From positions 1 through 64,000 of the forward strand of contig NVXG01000036.1 of the NCBI GenBank assembly GCA_002733805.1: a stretch of 64,000 nt of DNA. Direction: 5' to 3'. This document shows, one piece after another, positions 42,944-52,865 of the stretch. This DNA comes from Robiginitomaculum sp. (GTDB lineage: Bacteria > Pseudomonadota > Alphaproteobacteria > Caulobacterales > Maricaulaceae). A program made the position numbers and the translations under genes. How positions within the stretch are numbered: position 1 is the stretch's first letter; every line of letters starts with the position of its first letter. The notes beneath the pieces are model-generated. The model was not told the DNA's origin, ran no database searches, and saw only the letters and a program-made list of their open reading frames with translations.

Positions 42944-43861
42944 ATGAGCCAGCCCTCTCCTGAAAACAGAATGAAACCGCAACCGGGTCGCGGCGATTGG
43001 ATCCGCTATGTGGTGCTGGTCTGCCTGTGGGGATCAGCCTTTTCCTTATCCAAAATTGCCATTGCAGAATTGTCCCCAACCATTGTCGCGGCGGTTCGCA
43101 TCTGGGTTGCGATCGGGCTTTTATATGGCTGGATGATGTTTCGAAAACACAAATTACCGCAAATCTGGCCCAAGCCTGATGTGCGTTGGTTGTGGTTCTT
43201 GCCGGTTGGGCTAACCGGCTCTGCCCTGCCGTTCTTGCTCAATGCTTGGGCCATGCAATCGCTGGATAGCGGCCTAGTGGCTATTCTGCTGGCCACCATG
43301 CCGCTTTCGGTGGCCTTGCTCACCCACTTTACCATTCCCGGCGATCAATTGTCGGTGGGCAAAGTTGTTGGCTTGGTCTTGGGACTGTTCGGGATTGTTT
43401 TGCTAATTGGCCCGGCAGCACTGCACGATCTGGGCGGGCCAACCGCGATTGCCCAGTTTGCCGTGCTGCTGTCTGCGGTGACATACGCGGTGAATAGCGT
43501 GCTGGTCCATTTCATGCCGGAAACACCACCCAGCGTTGCGGCAACTGGGATGTTGTTGGTCGGCGGGATTGCTTTGGCCCCCTTTGCGTTGATTGATGCT
43601 AGCCACACTCCTATGCCCTCACTTGGCACCATCATTGCCGTTGTGGCGCTGGCATTGGGTGCCACCGGGTTGGGTTCGATCCTCTATATGCAAACGGTAC
43701 GCAGCGCGGGCCCAAGTTTTATCGCCTCCTCCAATTATTTTGTGCCGCCCTTTGCGGTGTTTGTCGGCGTGCTGTTTTTGGGCGAAAAACTATCCGTTTT
43801 GGCCTTTGCCGCACTGGCAATCATTTTTGTTGGAATTCTGGTGGAGCGAAAAAAGTCGTAA
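42944..43861 (+). CDS. EamA/DMT-family transporter (second of two)
   Basis: A 305-aa paralogue of the preceding transporter, with the same two-repeat, ten-helix plan and parallel motifs (LWGSAFSLSKIAIAE and TGSALPFLLNAWAMQS). The pair is a diverged tandem duplication, probably with different substrates or acting together. It ends in a basic tail. The aminotransferase gene starts 1 base after its stop, so transport is likely linked to that enzyme's substrate or product. Confidence 0.87.
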   Translation: MSQPSPENRMKPQPGRGDWIRYVVLVCLWGSAFSLSKIAIAELSPTIVAAVRIWVAIGLLYGWMMFRKHKLPQIWPKPDVRWLWFLPVGLTGSALPFLLNAWAMQSLDSGLVAILLATMPLSVALLTHFTIPGDQLSVGKVVGLVLGLFGIVLLIGPAALHDLGGPTAIAQFAVLLSAVTYAVNSVLVHFMPETPPSVAATGMLLVGGIALAPFALIDASHTPMPSLGTIIAVVALALGATGLGSILYMQTVRSAGPSFIASSNYFVPPFAVFVGVLFLGEKLSVLAFAALAIIFVGILVERKKS

Positions 43862-43862
43862 A

Positions 43863-44999
43863 ATGAATTTACCCTGCCAACGCGACAAATTCGAAATACC
43901 CGAAGCCATTACCTATCTGGATTGTGCCTATATGTCGCCTTTGCCGCGCAAGACCATCCTCGCCGGGCGTGTCGGCTTGCAGAAAAAAGCCCAACCATGG
44001 ACCATTACTGGTGACGATTTTTTTGATCTGTCTGAACGGCTGCGTGCCCAAATGGCCGAGCTAACCCACGCCAAGGCCGGGGACTTTGCGCTGGTCCCAT
44101 CGGTCAGTTATGGCATGGCAGTCATTGCCAAAAACCTAGAGCTGCCCGAGGGAAGTAAAGTCTTGATTCTGGACCGGCAATTTCCATCCAATGTATATCC
44201 GTGGCGCGATCTGGCCACACGCACCGGGGCCGAGATCATCCATATTTCACCCGAAGCAGGGCACAGCTGGACCGAAGCCGTGTTGGCCGCGATTGATGGC
44301 GAGACTGCCCTGCTTGCTTTGCCGCAAGTGCACTGGATCGAAGGGGCAGAACTTGACCTGATCGCCATTGGAAAAAAGGCGCGAGCCAATGGCGCTTTGC
44401 TGGTGCTCGACCTAACCCAATCTTTAGGCGCGGTGCCATTTTCAGTTACTGCGGTCGATCCCGACTATTTCGTAGTAGCTAATTATAAATGGCTGCTTGG
44501 TCCCTATTCGACCGGGTTTCTCTATGCCGCGCCCCGGCATCAAAGCGGGCAACCATTGGAACAATGCTGGCAAAGCCGTTTTGGCTCCGAGAACTTCGCC
44601 GAACTGACCCAATATACCGATCAATTGGCTGCCGGCGCCCGGCGCTATGATATGGGGGAGCGTTCCAATTTTGCATTGTTGCCCGCTGTGGAGGCCTCCT
44701 TGGCTCAATTGCTGGAATGGGGCGTGGAAAACATTGAACACAGCTTGCGGAACATTACTGATCAATTGGCGAGCATTGCGGCCAAACATGGCCTGCAACC
44801 TGATATGGCCAGCCCACGAGCCGCCAATTATCTGAGCCTGAAAGTACCGACCGATGCACCATCGGACATTTTGCAACAAGCACGTGCGGCAGGGTTGTAT
44901 TTTTCCCATCGGGGTGACCGGCTGCGGATCACGCCCCATTTGTGGGTCAATCAGCAAGACCTGCACCGGTTTGACCAAACTCTCGGGAACATTTTTTAA
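43863..44999 (+). CDS. Class V PLP aminotransferase-like enzyme
   Basis: A 378-aa protein of the class V aminotransferase/cysteine desulfurase/kynureninase superfamily. The PLP lysine is Lys209 in VANYKWLLGPYSTG, Asp183 and Gln186 lie in LLVLDLTQSLGA, and the substrate entry motif YLDCAYMSPLPR is at the N terminus. It cannot be assigned between desulfurase, kynureninase and aminotransferase. The catalytic Cys loop of desulfurases is not obvious, so aminotransferase or lyase is more likely. The ATG at 43863 follows the transporter stop almost directly. It overlaps PhzF by four bases at its end (convergent). Confidence 0.82.
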   Translation: MNLPCQRDKFEIPEAITYLDCAYMSPLPRKTILAGRVGLQKKAQPWTITGDDFFDLSERLRAQMAELTHAKAGDFALVPSVSYGMAVIAKNLELPEGSKVLILDRQFPSNVYPWRDLATRTGAEIIHISPEAGHSWTEAVLAAIDGETALLALPQVHWIEGAELDLIAIGKKARANGALLVLDLTQSLGAVPFSVTAVDPDYFVVANYKWLLGPYSTGFLYAAPRHQSGQPLEQCWQSRFGSENFAELTQYTDQLAAGARRYDMGERSNFALLPAVEASLAQLLEWGVENIEHSLRNITDQLASIAAKHGLQPDMASPRAANYLSLKVPTDAPSDILQQARAAGLYFSHRGDRLRITPHLWVNQQDLHRFDQTLGNIF

Positions 45000-45793
45000 G
45001 GTAGAACGATCTGCCCACGCATAAAATCATTGGCACCGCCACCCAATAGAACCCGATCCCCGCGCAATTCCACAGCAACCAGCCCAGAGCGTTTCGACGC
45101 CTGTTCGGCCTGCATGTTTTGCTTGCCCAGACGCTTGGCCCAATAGGCAGTGATTTGTGCGAACGCGGCTCCCGTGACTGGATCTTCATCAATCCCCACA
45201 CCGGGAACAAACACCCGCACTACAAAATCCAGATCCCCATCGCCCGGTGCGGCAATGATCAGCTCCCCCGGCGAGGTCAGCTTGGCCGCCCTTACACCGG
45301 TTTCAATGTTGAGTCCCCGCACAAAGCTGACATTCTCCACCACAATAAAAGGGAATTTCGAGCCGCCACTGGCAACAACCGGAACCCCCAGCACATCTTT
45401 CAATTCGGCCGATGGCACCCAATCTCTGGCCGCACTGACCGGCAAGTTGACGATAAACCGATTGCCATCACGCTCCACCGTCAAAACGCCACTTGGACTA
45501 TTGAACGAAACCTTGTCCAGCTCTGGATGCAAATGGCGTAACACACAAACCCCGCTGGCAAAGGTGGCATGACCACACAAGGGGACCTCCGTGGTCGGTG
45601 TGAAAAATCGCAAATCCCACCGATCTGGCCGGTCACTGGCTACAATGAAGCCGGTCTCGGACAGGTTGTTTTCCAGTGCTATGTTCTGCATCAGATCGGT
45701 ACCCAACGGCTCGGTCAGCGGAACGATCGCCGCCGGATTTCCGGTGAACATGGCATCGGCAAAAGCATCAATCTGGTAAAGATCAAGTTTCAT
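44996..45793 (-). CDS. PhzF-family isomerase/epimerase-fold protein
   Basis: A 265-aa protein with two repeated domains of the diaminopimelate-epimerase fold. The PhzF landmarks are present: YQIDAFADAMFTGNPAAIV, ALENNLSETGF with the catalytic Glu, FFTPTTEVPLCGHAT and VGIDEDPVTGAAFA. PhzF itself isomerises a phenazine precursor, but most family members have unknown substrates, and no phenazine genes are present here. The start is ATG at 45793. Confidence 0.88.
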   Translation of the reverse strand: MKLDLYQIDAFADAMFTGNPAAIVPLTEPLGTDLMQNIALENNLSETGFIVASDRPDRWDLRFFTPTTEVPLCGHATFASGVCVLRHLHPELDKVSFNSPSGVLTVERDGNRFIVNLPVSAARDWVPSAELKDVLGVPVVASGGSKFPFIVVENVSFVRGLNIETGVRAAKLTSPGELIIAAPGDGDLDFVVRVFVPGVGIDEDPVTGAAFAQITAYWAKRLGKQNMQAEQASKRSGLVAVELRGDRVLLGGGANDFMRGQIVLP

Positions 45794-45890
45794 TTTTATC
45801 CCTGTACGGTCCGTAATTTGGTCAATTCGCCCAAATTGAGTACCCTGCTACTATAAGCCTGTCCACCGATCTGCTGAAAGCGATTTGCTC

Positions 45891-46286
45891 ATGACAAAGC
45901 CATTGCCGAATTTTGAAATGTTGAAAAAGATATGGGCCAGCTCTCTTGTGGTTGGTGCGTTGGTTTTTGCCGGTGGCATCGTCTATTGGCGTCAGGTTTT
46001 ACAACCCGATCTGGTCACCATAGTTATCCTGTTTGCGGTTTCGGCCATTGTGTTTAGCGCCTTGTTTTTCTTCCTGTGCCGAATTGTTACGCCCGGTCTG
46101 GCTGATTCTGTGGTCGATGAAGAAACCAAGGTCGAAGGCCCCACCGTCAAAATGATTACGACCATCGCCGCTAGTGGTGATGCACAATTGGACCGCTGGG
46201 TGAAACGCTATGTGTTTACCCGCAATTTGTTTGGAATGGCGGTTATTCCATTATTGCTTTTGGGTGGATTGTTTTTGTTCGCCTAA
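45891..46286 (+). CDS. Small membrane protein of unknown function (131 aa)
   Basis: The 131-aa product has two hydrophobic segments near the N terminus (about 12-30 and 40-62), then a soluble stretch with VDEETKVEGPTVKMITT. A basic segment (LDRWVKRYVFTRN) and a last helix (about 112-131) follow. I recognise no family. The ATG at 45891 is preceded by TGAAAGCG. It is convergent with thiD, overlapping by four bases. Confidence 0.6.
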   Translation: MTKPLPNFEMLKKIWASSLVVGALVFAGGIVYWRQVLQPDLVTIVILFAVSAIVFSALFFFLCRIVTPGLADSVVDEETKVEGPTVKMITTIAASGDAQLDRWVKRYVFTRNLFGMAVIPLLLLGGLFLFA

Positions 46287-47089
46287 CCGGGAGGTTGGAA
46301 GGTCCAACCATGACCCAATGGCCCATGACCTGCGCCCAGCTCAGGGGCGTGTTCAATGGCTTTTTGCACATATCTTCTCGCCAGCCGCACGGCTTCTTCG
46401 AGTTGTAATCCCAGCGCCAACCAGGTGGCAATGGCGCTGGCCAGTGTGCATCCGGTGCCATGGGTGTGGCGGGTGATAATCCGAGGGCTTTCAAATACCG
46501 CCTCACCCTGTTCCCAAACCAATACGTCATGAATGATCTCGCCCGGTAAATGCCCGCCTTTGAGCAATACGGCCTTTGGCCCCATGTCCAATAAGACCTC
46601 AGCAGCGCGCTTTTGATCTGACAGGTTTTGGATGGTCTGGCCGCTCAATGCTTCGGCCTCAGGTACATTTGGGGTTAGCAATCGGCTCACCGGCAATAAC
46701 TCGCGCACCAACGCATCACGGGCACCTTCATCCAACAGCGAAGCGCCTCCTTTGGCCACCATCACCGGGTCCAGCACAATCGGGATGTCAAATGCGCGCA
46801 AAATCTCGGCGACCGCTTCAACCATGGCCGCATTGCCCAACATGCCGATCTTGATAATGTCAGCTCCGATATCATTCAGTACCGCCTTGATCTGGGCTTG
46901 TACTAGCTCCGGCGGCAACATCTGCACCTGCAAAACGCCTTGGGTATTTTGTGCGGTAATCGCGGTGATGGCACTGGCAGCATAGCCCCCCAAGGCGGTA
47001 ATGGTTTTGATGTCAGCCTGTACCCCGGCCCCGCCACCGGAATCCGATCCAGCAATGCTGAGCACAATAGCAGCTTTACGTTTTGCCAT
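46283..47089 (-). CDS. thiD: Hydroxymethylpyrimidine/phosphomethylpyrimidine kinase
   Basis: Phosphorylates HMP to HMP-P and HMP-PP for thiamine synthesis. The 268-aa ribokinase-fold protein has AGSDSGGGAGVQADIKT near residue 13, VLDPVMVAKGG in the middle and the catalytic THGTGCTLASAIA anion hole near 210. The ATG at 47089 overlaps folP by 14 bases, so it is translationally coupled at the end of the ftsH operon. Linkage of thiamine and folate genes to ftsH is probably only transcriptional. Confidence 0.93.
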   Translation of the reverse strand: MAKRKAAIVLSIAGSDSGGGAGVQADIKTITALGGYAASAITAITAQNTQGVLQVQMLPPELVQAQIKAVLNDIGADIIKIGMLGNAAMVEAVAEILRAFDIPIVLDPVMVAKGGASLLDEGARDALVRELLPVSRLLTPNVPEAEALSGQTIQNLSDQKRAAEVLLDMGPKAVLLKGGHLPGEIIHDVLVWEQGEAVFESPRIITRHTHGTGCTLASAIATWLALGLQLEEAVRLARRYVQKAIEHAPELGAGHGPLGHGWTFQPPG

Positions 47090-47924
47090 GTTCAATTGCC
47101 TCCAACACCCGCAACATCTGCACGGTTTCAGCCACATCATGCACCCGGACCAGCGCCACTTTTTGGGCGAACGCCGCCGCAATGCTGGCCAATGACCCGC
47201 CCAGACGCTGATCGGCAGATGCCTGTGGATCGAGATCGGCAATAAAGCGTTTGCGCGAGGCACCGAGTAATACCGGGCATCCGGTTTGCTCCGCCAACCG
47301 ATCCAAATTGGCCAATAACGCCAGATTGTCGGCCAGTTTCTTGCCAAATCCGATTCCCGGATCGACCATAATATTACACCGCTTGACCCCAGCTTGCAGC
47401 GCCAACTCAATACGAGACTGCAAAAAGACGATCACTTCGGCCAATACATCGCCGTATGTTGGGTTTTTTTGCATGGTCTTGGGCGCGCCCTGCATGTGCA
47501 TCAGGATCAACGGGCAATCCAGCTCTGCGGCCATTGCCGCCGAATTTGGATCAAATGCCAAGGCACTGACATCATTCCAGACCTTGGCACCCGCCGCCAA
47601 AGCAGCACGGGCCATTTCTGGCTTCATGGTATCAATAGAAATGGGAATTGAGGATTGTTGGCTGATGCCCTCGATCACTGGCAATACCCGCTCCAGTTCC
47701 GCCTCGATGGGTACCGGATCAGCACCGGGCCGGGCCGACTCGCCGCCAATATCCAGCAGATCAGCCCCTTGCGCCGCTAGTTGCAAACCATGCTCAATGG
47801 CGCGGGGTGCGCTTCGATACTGGCCACCATCGGAAAAACTATCCGGCGTGACATTAAGGATGCCACAGACCAGAGGTCGGTTTTGCGTAGACCTTACGTT
47901 TTGCCAAAAACCAGTTTCGATCAC
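47076..47924 (-). CDS. folP: Dihydropteroate synthase
   Basis: Joins p-aminobenzoate to hydroxymethyl-dihydropterin diphosphate; the target of sulfonamides. The 282-aa TIM barrel has [14 protein letters not shown] near residue 21, the pterin site [17 protein letters not shown]-like VWNDVSAL, and C-terminal VRVHDVAET. It overlaps the ftsH stop by four bases (ATGA) and thiD by 14. The usual third gene after ftsH-folP, glmM, is not here. Confidence 0.94.
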   Translation of the reverse strand: MIETGFWQNVRSTQNRPLVCGILNVTPDSFSDGGQYRSAPRAIEHGLQLAAQGADLLDIGGESARPGADPVPIEAELERVLPVIEGISQQSSIPISIDTMKPEMARAALAAGAKVWNDVSALAFDPNSAAMAAELDCPLILMHMQGAPKTMQKNPTYGDVLAEVIVFLQSRIELALQAGVKRCNIMVDPGIGFGKKLADNLALLANLDRLAEQTGCPVLLGASRKRFIADLDPQASADQRLGGSLASIAAAFAQKVALVRVHDVAETVQMLRVLEAIEHGKT

Positions 47925-49849
47925 GCGCCCTGTGGCTCTGGGTTTTCAGGTTTACCTGCTGGCGGTTTTTTAGGCTTTGGAGCCGATGTTACCGGCACCG
48001 CAGCACCCGGACCTTTGGGTTTAGAGGTGTCCTCAGGGTCGGGCCGAGATGGACGCTTACCTTTGAGCAGACCTTTGATCTCATCGCCAGTCAAAGTTTC
48101 AAACTCGATCAGCCCCTCGGCTACGGTTTTCCAACCCTTTTTGTATTTGGTCAAAATCGCCCGAGCCTCGGCTTCGCCTTCATCAACAAAGCGCTTGGTT
48201 TCTGCTTCGATAATCCGCGCCGTTTCCGGTGAAACCGAACTGCTGCGCATGATTTGCTGTCCCAAAAAGACTTCGCCGCCATCATCACCATACGAGATAT
48301 TGCCGAGCTTCTCGGAAAAACCCCATTTGGTCACCATAGCTTGAGCCAGTTTGGTTGCTTGCGAAATATCCGATGCGGCGCCAGAGGTAACTTTTTCAGC
48401 ACCAAAGGCCAGCTCCTCAGCCACCCGGCCGCCCATTAAAATGGCCAGACGAGAGGTCATTTCTTCGTAACTCTGCGAGTATTTGTCGTCTTCGGGCAAC
48501 TGCATCACCATGCCCAGCGCTTGGCCGCGCGGGATAATCGTGGCTTTGTGTACCGGATCAGCCGCTTTGACATAAAGCGCGACCACGGCGTGGCCGGCCT
48601 CATGATAGGCCGTATTGCGTTTTTCTTTTTCGCTCATCACCATTGAGCGGCGCTCGGCACCCATCATCACCTTGTCTTTGGCATCTTCAAAATCAATCAT
48701 GGTCACAACGCGCTTTTCACGGCGCGCCGCCAGCAAAGCTGCTTCATTGCAAAGATTGGCCAGATCAGCCCCGGAAAAGCCGGGTGTGCCACGGGCAATA
48801 ATCCGCCTGTCAACATCGGATGCGATCGGGATATCGCGCATGTGGATTTTCAGAATTTTTTCGCGACCCAGAATGTCCGGATTTGGCACCACGACCTGTC
48901 GGTCAAAACGGCCGGGGCGTAGCAACGCACTGTCTAACACATCTGGACGGTTGGTTGCGGCGATCAGAATGACCCCTTCATTGGTTTCAAAGCCATCCAT
49001 TTCCACCAGCAATTGGTTCAGGGTTTGCTCACGCTCATCATTACCGCCGCCAAGACCGGCCCCACGAGAGCGGCCAACCGCGTCAATCTCGTCAATGAAG
49101 ATAATACATGGTGCATTTTTCTTGGCTTGTTCAAACATGTCGCGAACCCGGCTTGCGCCGACGCCAACGAACATTTCTACGAAGTCAGAACCCGAGATGG
49201 AAAAGAATGGGACACCGGCTTCACCAGCAATGGCCCGGGCCAACAAGGTTTTACCTGTACCCGGAGGGCCAACCAGCAATGCACCACGTGGAATTTTGCC
49301 GCCCAGTCGTTGGAACTTGGTCGGGTCTTTCAAAAACTCGACAATCTCTTCCAGTTCTTCCTTGGCTTCATCGACCCCTGCCACATCATCAAAGGTGACC
49401 TTGGATTGGTTTTCAGTCAGCAATCGGGCTTTGGACTTACCAAACCCCATCGCGCCACCTTTGCCGCCGCCTTGCATCTGGCGCATGTAAAACAACCAGA
49501 AACCGATCAATAACATGATCGGCAGAAAGTTCATCAAAATGGTGAACAACAGACCGCGACCTTCCGGCTTTACGGTCACGTCAACACCCGCTTCACTCAG
49601 CTTGGAAACCAAATCAGTATCCGGGTAGGTCGTGGTCGAAATAAACCGTTCGCCGGTGCCATAAGTTCCGCTCAGCTTCATCCCGTTCAAACTAACGGAG
49701 GAAATCCGGCCAGCTTCGGCTTCGCGGATCAGGGTCGAAAAACTGATCTCATTGGGTTGGGAACTGGCCCCATTGCCCTGCACCATGGAAAATAGCGAAA
49801 CCACCAATAAAATGATGATTGCCCACAAAAGAAGATTTCGCATTGCCAT
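47921..49849 (-). CDS. ftsH: ATP-dependent zinc metalloprotease FtsH
   Basis: A membrane-bound AAA+ protease that removes misfolded or unassembled proteins and short-lived regulators such as sigma-32. The 642-aa protein has two membrane helices (about 5-24 and 100-122) around a periplasmic domain. The Walker A motif GPPGTGK is at 194-200, the second region of homology lies in [20 protein letters not shown], and the zinc site HEAGH is at 416-420. The Pro/Lys-rich C-terminal tail is longer than usual. The ATG at 49849 is favoured over the TTG at 49864. Confidence 0.96.
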   Translation of the reverse strand: MAMRNLLLWAIIILLVVSLFSMVQGNGASSQPNEISFSTLIREAEAGRISSVSLNGMKLSGTYGTGERFISTTTYPDTDLVSKLSEAGVDVTVKPEGRGLLFTILMNFLPIMLLIGFWLFYMRQMQGGGKGGAMGFGKSKARLLTENQSKVTFDDVAGVDEAKEELEEIVEFLKDPTKFQRLGGKIPRGALLVGPPGTGKTLLARAIAGEAGVPFFSISGSDFVEMFVGVGASRVRDMFEQAKKNAPCIIFIDEIDAVGRSRGAGLGGGNDEREQTLNQLLVEMDGFETNEGVILIAATNRPDVLDSALLRPGRFDRQVVVPNPDILGREKILKIHMRDIPIASDVDRRIIARGTPGFSGADLANLCNEAALLAARREKRVVTMIDFEDAKDKVMMGAERRSMVMSEKEKRNTAYHEAGHAVVALYVKAADPVHKATIIPRGQALGMVMQLPEDDKYSQSYEEMTSRLAILMGGRVAEELAFGAEKVTSGAASDISQATKLAQAMVTKWGFSEKLGNISYGDDGGEVFLGQQIMRSSSVSPETARIIEAETKRFVDEGEAEARAILTKYKKGWKTVAEGLIEFETLTGDEIKGLLKGKRPSRPDPEDTSKPKGPGAAVPVTSAPKPKKPPAGKPENPEPQGA

Positions 49850-49978
49850 GGATAGTGTCCTCAAATTCGCTCGGAGATTTCCGATATGGTGTTCTTTGTC
49901 CTAAATGGGAACGATTTAGCTCGTGTACAATGGTGTACTTGTGTTGAATCGTCTCGTTTTGGCCATTCTAGTGATAGT

Positions 49979-51274
49979 TTATGCGAAACAGGTGCCAGTT
50001 TCCAGACCCCGAGCTGCACCTGCAAAAGAAATTGTCTGCGGCGCATCCAAACAGAGCAGGTTTGGCTTGTGACCATCACACAATAAAACCGGCAAGGTTT
50101 GACGGACAAAGCTCGGAATTGCCTTCAATGCGGCCAATTGGGCCGGGCTTAACGGCTCCCGGCAATTACCCAATGGCACAATTGTCCCGCTCATAGGGGG
50201 TTTGATCTGCCAGCGGGCGTCAAACCAAACAGGCTGCCCCGCTGTTTTAACTTCCACACGAAGCCCCGGCTTTTTACCGCGTCCACACACAGCGCCCGGT
50301 TCACGCATGACCCAGAGCTGCCCGGATTTGACTTGCAGCACACAGCCATTTTTAGTTTGGGTTTGGCCGATGATGGCTACCTGTTGCCACAATTGCTCCA
50401 AGACCAGCCCCCGGTGTTTGCAGCGCCCTGCGCCGGACACCGCCAGCATCACTTTTTCCAGAAGCAATTGCCGGATTGAACTGTCCAGTTTGGCCACTGA
50501 CTCCACAGCAAGATTTGCAAACCCGAGCCGGTCAAATCGCACCGACTGTTGTATGGCTGGAGCCAAAGCGGCCAATTGATCGCGGGCCAGAGCTTGAAAC
50601 CGCTGAATCGCGCGATCCAGCATTTCGGCCCGAAATCCATTTTTGTGCAAACGGGCCAAATGTTCGCGCATCCGCACCCGGGCATATCGATGATCCTGAT
50701 TGGCCGGGTCATCAATCCAACTCAGATTTTGTCCCGTCAAGAACTGTCGCAACTTAGCACGGCTCTCGTGCAGGACCGGACGCAAAACCCGCAAACTGGC
50801 ACCCTCCGGCCAAAGTGGATATGGCGCGTCCACGCCCATCACCGCCAACCCGGTTGGGCCGGAATTGGCCAAAACTCGCAACAAAAATGTCTCGTGCTGA
50901 TCGTCCCGCGTATGGGCCAACAACAAATGCTGGGCACCCAATTCACGGCACGCCCCGGCCAGCAAAGCATATCTGGCCGAGCGAGCTTGGGCGTGGCCAA
51001 CTAGGGACGCACCGCCCCAAACCAAGCCTTGGGCCTTGGCCCCTAACTCACTGGCTTGGTCCAGCGCACGGGCAGTTTGTGCATCGGCCCCTGAACTAAT
51101 TCGGTGGTTGACCACCAGTGCATGTACGGGTCGCCGAGTTTGTCGGCCAAATTCTAGCAAGCGTACCAGCAGCGCCAGCGAATCGCTGCCACCGGAAAAC
51201 CCCAAGACCAGCGGCTCCGAGGCGCCAAGTCGGTCCAATACAGAACGGTAAATTTGTTGCGGGTCCGAACCCAT
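49979..51274 (-). CDS. tilS: tRNA(Ile)-lysidine synthase
   Basis: Changes the wobble cytidine of tRNA-Ile(CAU) to lysidine so that it reads AUA codons. The 431-aa protein has the PP-loop SGGSDS near residue 27, the HTRDDQHETFLLR and RPVLHESRAKLRQFL motifs, and a C-terminal TilS domain. The ATG at 51274 lies 8 bases after the ybgF stop. Position between ybgF and ftsH is a conserved proteobacterial order. Confidence 0.93.
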   Translation of the reverse strand: MGSDPQQIYRSVLDRLGASEPLVLGFSGGSDSLALLVRLLEFGRQTRRPVHALVVNHRISSGADAQTARALDQASELGAKAQGLVWGGASLVGHAQARSARYALLAGACRELGAQHLLLAHTRDDQHETFLLRVLANSGPTGLAVMGVDAPYPLWPEGASLRVLRPVLHESRAKLRQFLTGQNLSWIDDPANQDHRYARVRMREHLARLHKNGFRAEMLDRAIQRFQALARDQLAALAPAIQQSVRFDRLGFANLAVESVAKLDSSIRQLLLEKVMLAVSGAGRCKHRGLVLEQLWQQVAIIGQTQTKNGCVLQVKSGQLWVMREPGAVCGRGKKPGLRVEVKTAGQPVWFDARWQIKPPMSGTIVPLGNCREPLSPAQLAALKAIPSFVRQTLPVLLCDGHKPNLLCLDAPQTISFAGAARGLETGTCFA

Positions 51275-51282
51275 AACCAGAC

Positions 51283-52155
51283 TTACGGCGTACAGCCAGC
51301 GCGACGCCGTTCTATATCAGCCTTGGTTTTTACCGCAGCAGAAGCCTTTGGGTATTCTTTTGGAAACAGCTTCAAGGTTTGGCAGGCTTCAGCCGTATCG
51401 CCGATCGCCGCAAAAGCTGCGGCCAGTTTTACCATGGCATCGGGGGCGCGCTCTCCACCGCGAAATGATTTTAGCGATTGTAAGTAACGCTCGGCTGCCT
51501 GTGAGGCATTGCCGCGAACCATTTGGATCTCGCCCAGCCAAAATAAAGCATCACCCGACAAAGGATGATCGCTATAGGTGTTCACAAAGTTTTCGAGCGC
51601 CCCGTGGGCTTGATCAAAGAAGCCGCTTTCGAGCATTTGCCGTGCCGCTGCAAAATCTGCTTCGGCACTTAATCCCGGATCGGCTGTGGTACGTTCACCA
51701 GAGGTGTTAGAGTTTGCTGGAGCAGCACCACTCGCGGCCCCAAACGGGTTTTGCCCGTCATCGACCAAATCAGCAGGCTGTCCGCCAGAAATGTATCCGC
51801 CCAAGGCACGCCGGGCGATCGCGGCATCATCACGAGCCGTCTGCACATCGGTGTTGAGCAAGTCCAGTTCACGGCGCAAATCATCAATATCGGCCCGCTG
51901 GCGAGCGTTTTCGAAACGCATCCGCTCGTTCTCACCAACCTGATTACGTAATTGCCGTTCCAAATCATCCGTGCGTTCTTGTAGCCGCACCGCCGCCGGG
52001 TCACCGGTCAGCATCCGGTTTTCTAAAACCAGAATGCGTTGGGTCAGAGCATCGAGGCGCAAGCCCAGCTCTTTGCGTGACTCGGCCGCGATGGCTGGAG
52101 CCAAGGGCACCAGCGCCAAACAGAGAGCACCAATGAGCGGGGTCAGAATACGCAT
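51283..52155 (-). CDS. cpoB: Tol-Pal system protein YbgF/CpoB
   Basis: A 290-aa periplasmic protein that links peptidoglycan synthesis to outer-membrane constriction with the Tol-Pal complex. A signal peptide covers about 1-24. A coiled coil (about 25-100) follows, then a low-complexity linker, then three TPR-like repeats (from about 165, FAAARQMLESGFFDQAHGAL, SGDALFWLGEIQMVRG). The ATG at 52155 gives a normal signal peptide. It follows pal on the same strand. Confidence 0.9.
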   Translation of the reverse strand: MRILTPLIGALCLALVPLAPAIAAESRKELGLRLDALTQRILVLENRMLTGDPAAVRLQERTDDLERQLRNQVGENERMRFENARQRADIDDLRRELDLLNTDVQTARDDAAIARRALGGYISGGQPADLVDDGQNPFGAASGAAPANSNTSGERTTADPGLSAEADFAAARQMLESGFFDQAHGALENFVNTYSDHPLSGDALFWLGEIQMVRGNASQAAERYLQSLKSFRGGERAPDAMVKLAAAFAAIGDTAEACQTLKLFPKEYPKASAAVKTKADIERRRAGCTP

Positions 52156-52235
52156 ACCGACATCCTCTAGGTCAAATATAGCCAAAAAAGGGCAGGAACC
52201 CGGCGCGAACCGGGCATTTTACCCCCAATACAGCT

Positions 52236-52775
52236 CTAGCTGGAAGCGCCAGAGACAATCGCCGTGTGAGTGTTGCGATTGATCGACCAAGCTTCACCCA
52301 TGGAGCGCGGATCAATGGGCCGTTCCTTACCATAGGAAATGGTGGTCATCCGCGATGGATCAACACCCAGATTGACCAGATAATCCTTGACTGAATTGGC
52401 CCGACGAGCCCCCAGCGCCAGATTGTATTCCCGGGTACCACGTTCGTCGCAATTCCCGGCCAACAGCACCCGCACGCGCGGATAGCTGTTCATCCAAGCG
52501 GCTTGTTTGGACAAGGTGGCCCGTGCCTGCGCGCTCAAGGTATAACTGTCATAGCCAAAATATATCCGGTCACCGGCACTGGTCGAAAATTCTTCGATCG
52601 AGCCGGGGCGCGGTGCGTAGGTTTGTGTGGTTTGCACCGGCGTTACCGGACGGCTGGATGGTTGTTGCTGCGTCGGGCCGGGCGTGGAGGTCTGTGTGAC
52701 CTGCGGGTCACTGGCACAAGCGGACACCACAAACACAGCGGCGAACCCTAATGATTTTAGCAATTTGATTTTCAT
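52236..52775 (-). CDS. pal: Peptidoglycan-associated lipoprotein Pal
   Basis: An outer-membrane lipoprotein that binds peptidoglycan. The 179-aa precursor has a lipobox VSAC with Cys about residue 20, a Pro/Thr-rich linker, and an OmpA-like domain with FGYDSYTLSAQAR, LLAGNCDERGTREYNLALGARR and SYGKERP. The third Tol-Pal component after tolB, in its usual order. ATG at 52775. Confidence 0.95.
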   Translation of the reverse strand: MKIKLLKSLGFAAVFVVSACASDPQVTQTSTPGPTQQQPSSRPVTPVQTTQTYAPRPGSIEEFSTSAGDRIYFGYDSYTLSAQARATLSKQAAWMNSYPRVRVLLAGNCDERGTREYNLALGARRANSVKDYLVNLGVDPSRMTTISYGKERPIDPRSMGEAWSINRNTHTAIVSGASS

Positions 52776-52865
52776 GTTCAGTTCCTTATTACAAAGTGGG
52801 GTTGGAAACAGAGGCTTTTACGTCCCCGCCATAATAATTCATGGCAGCAAACTAGCCCCGCAGGA

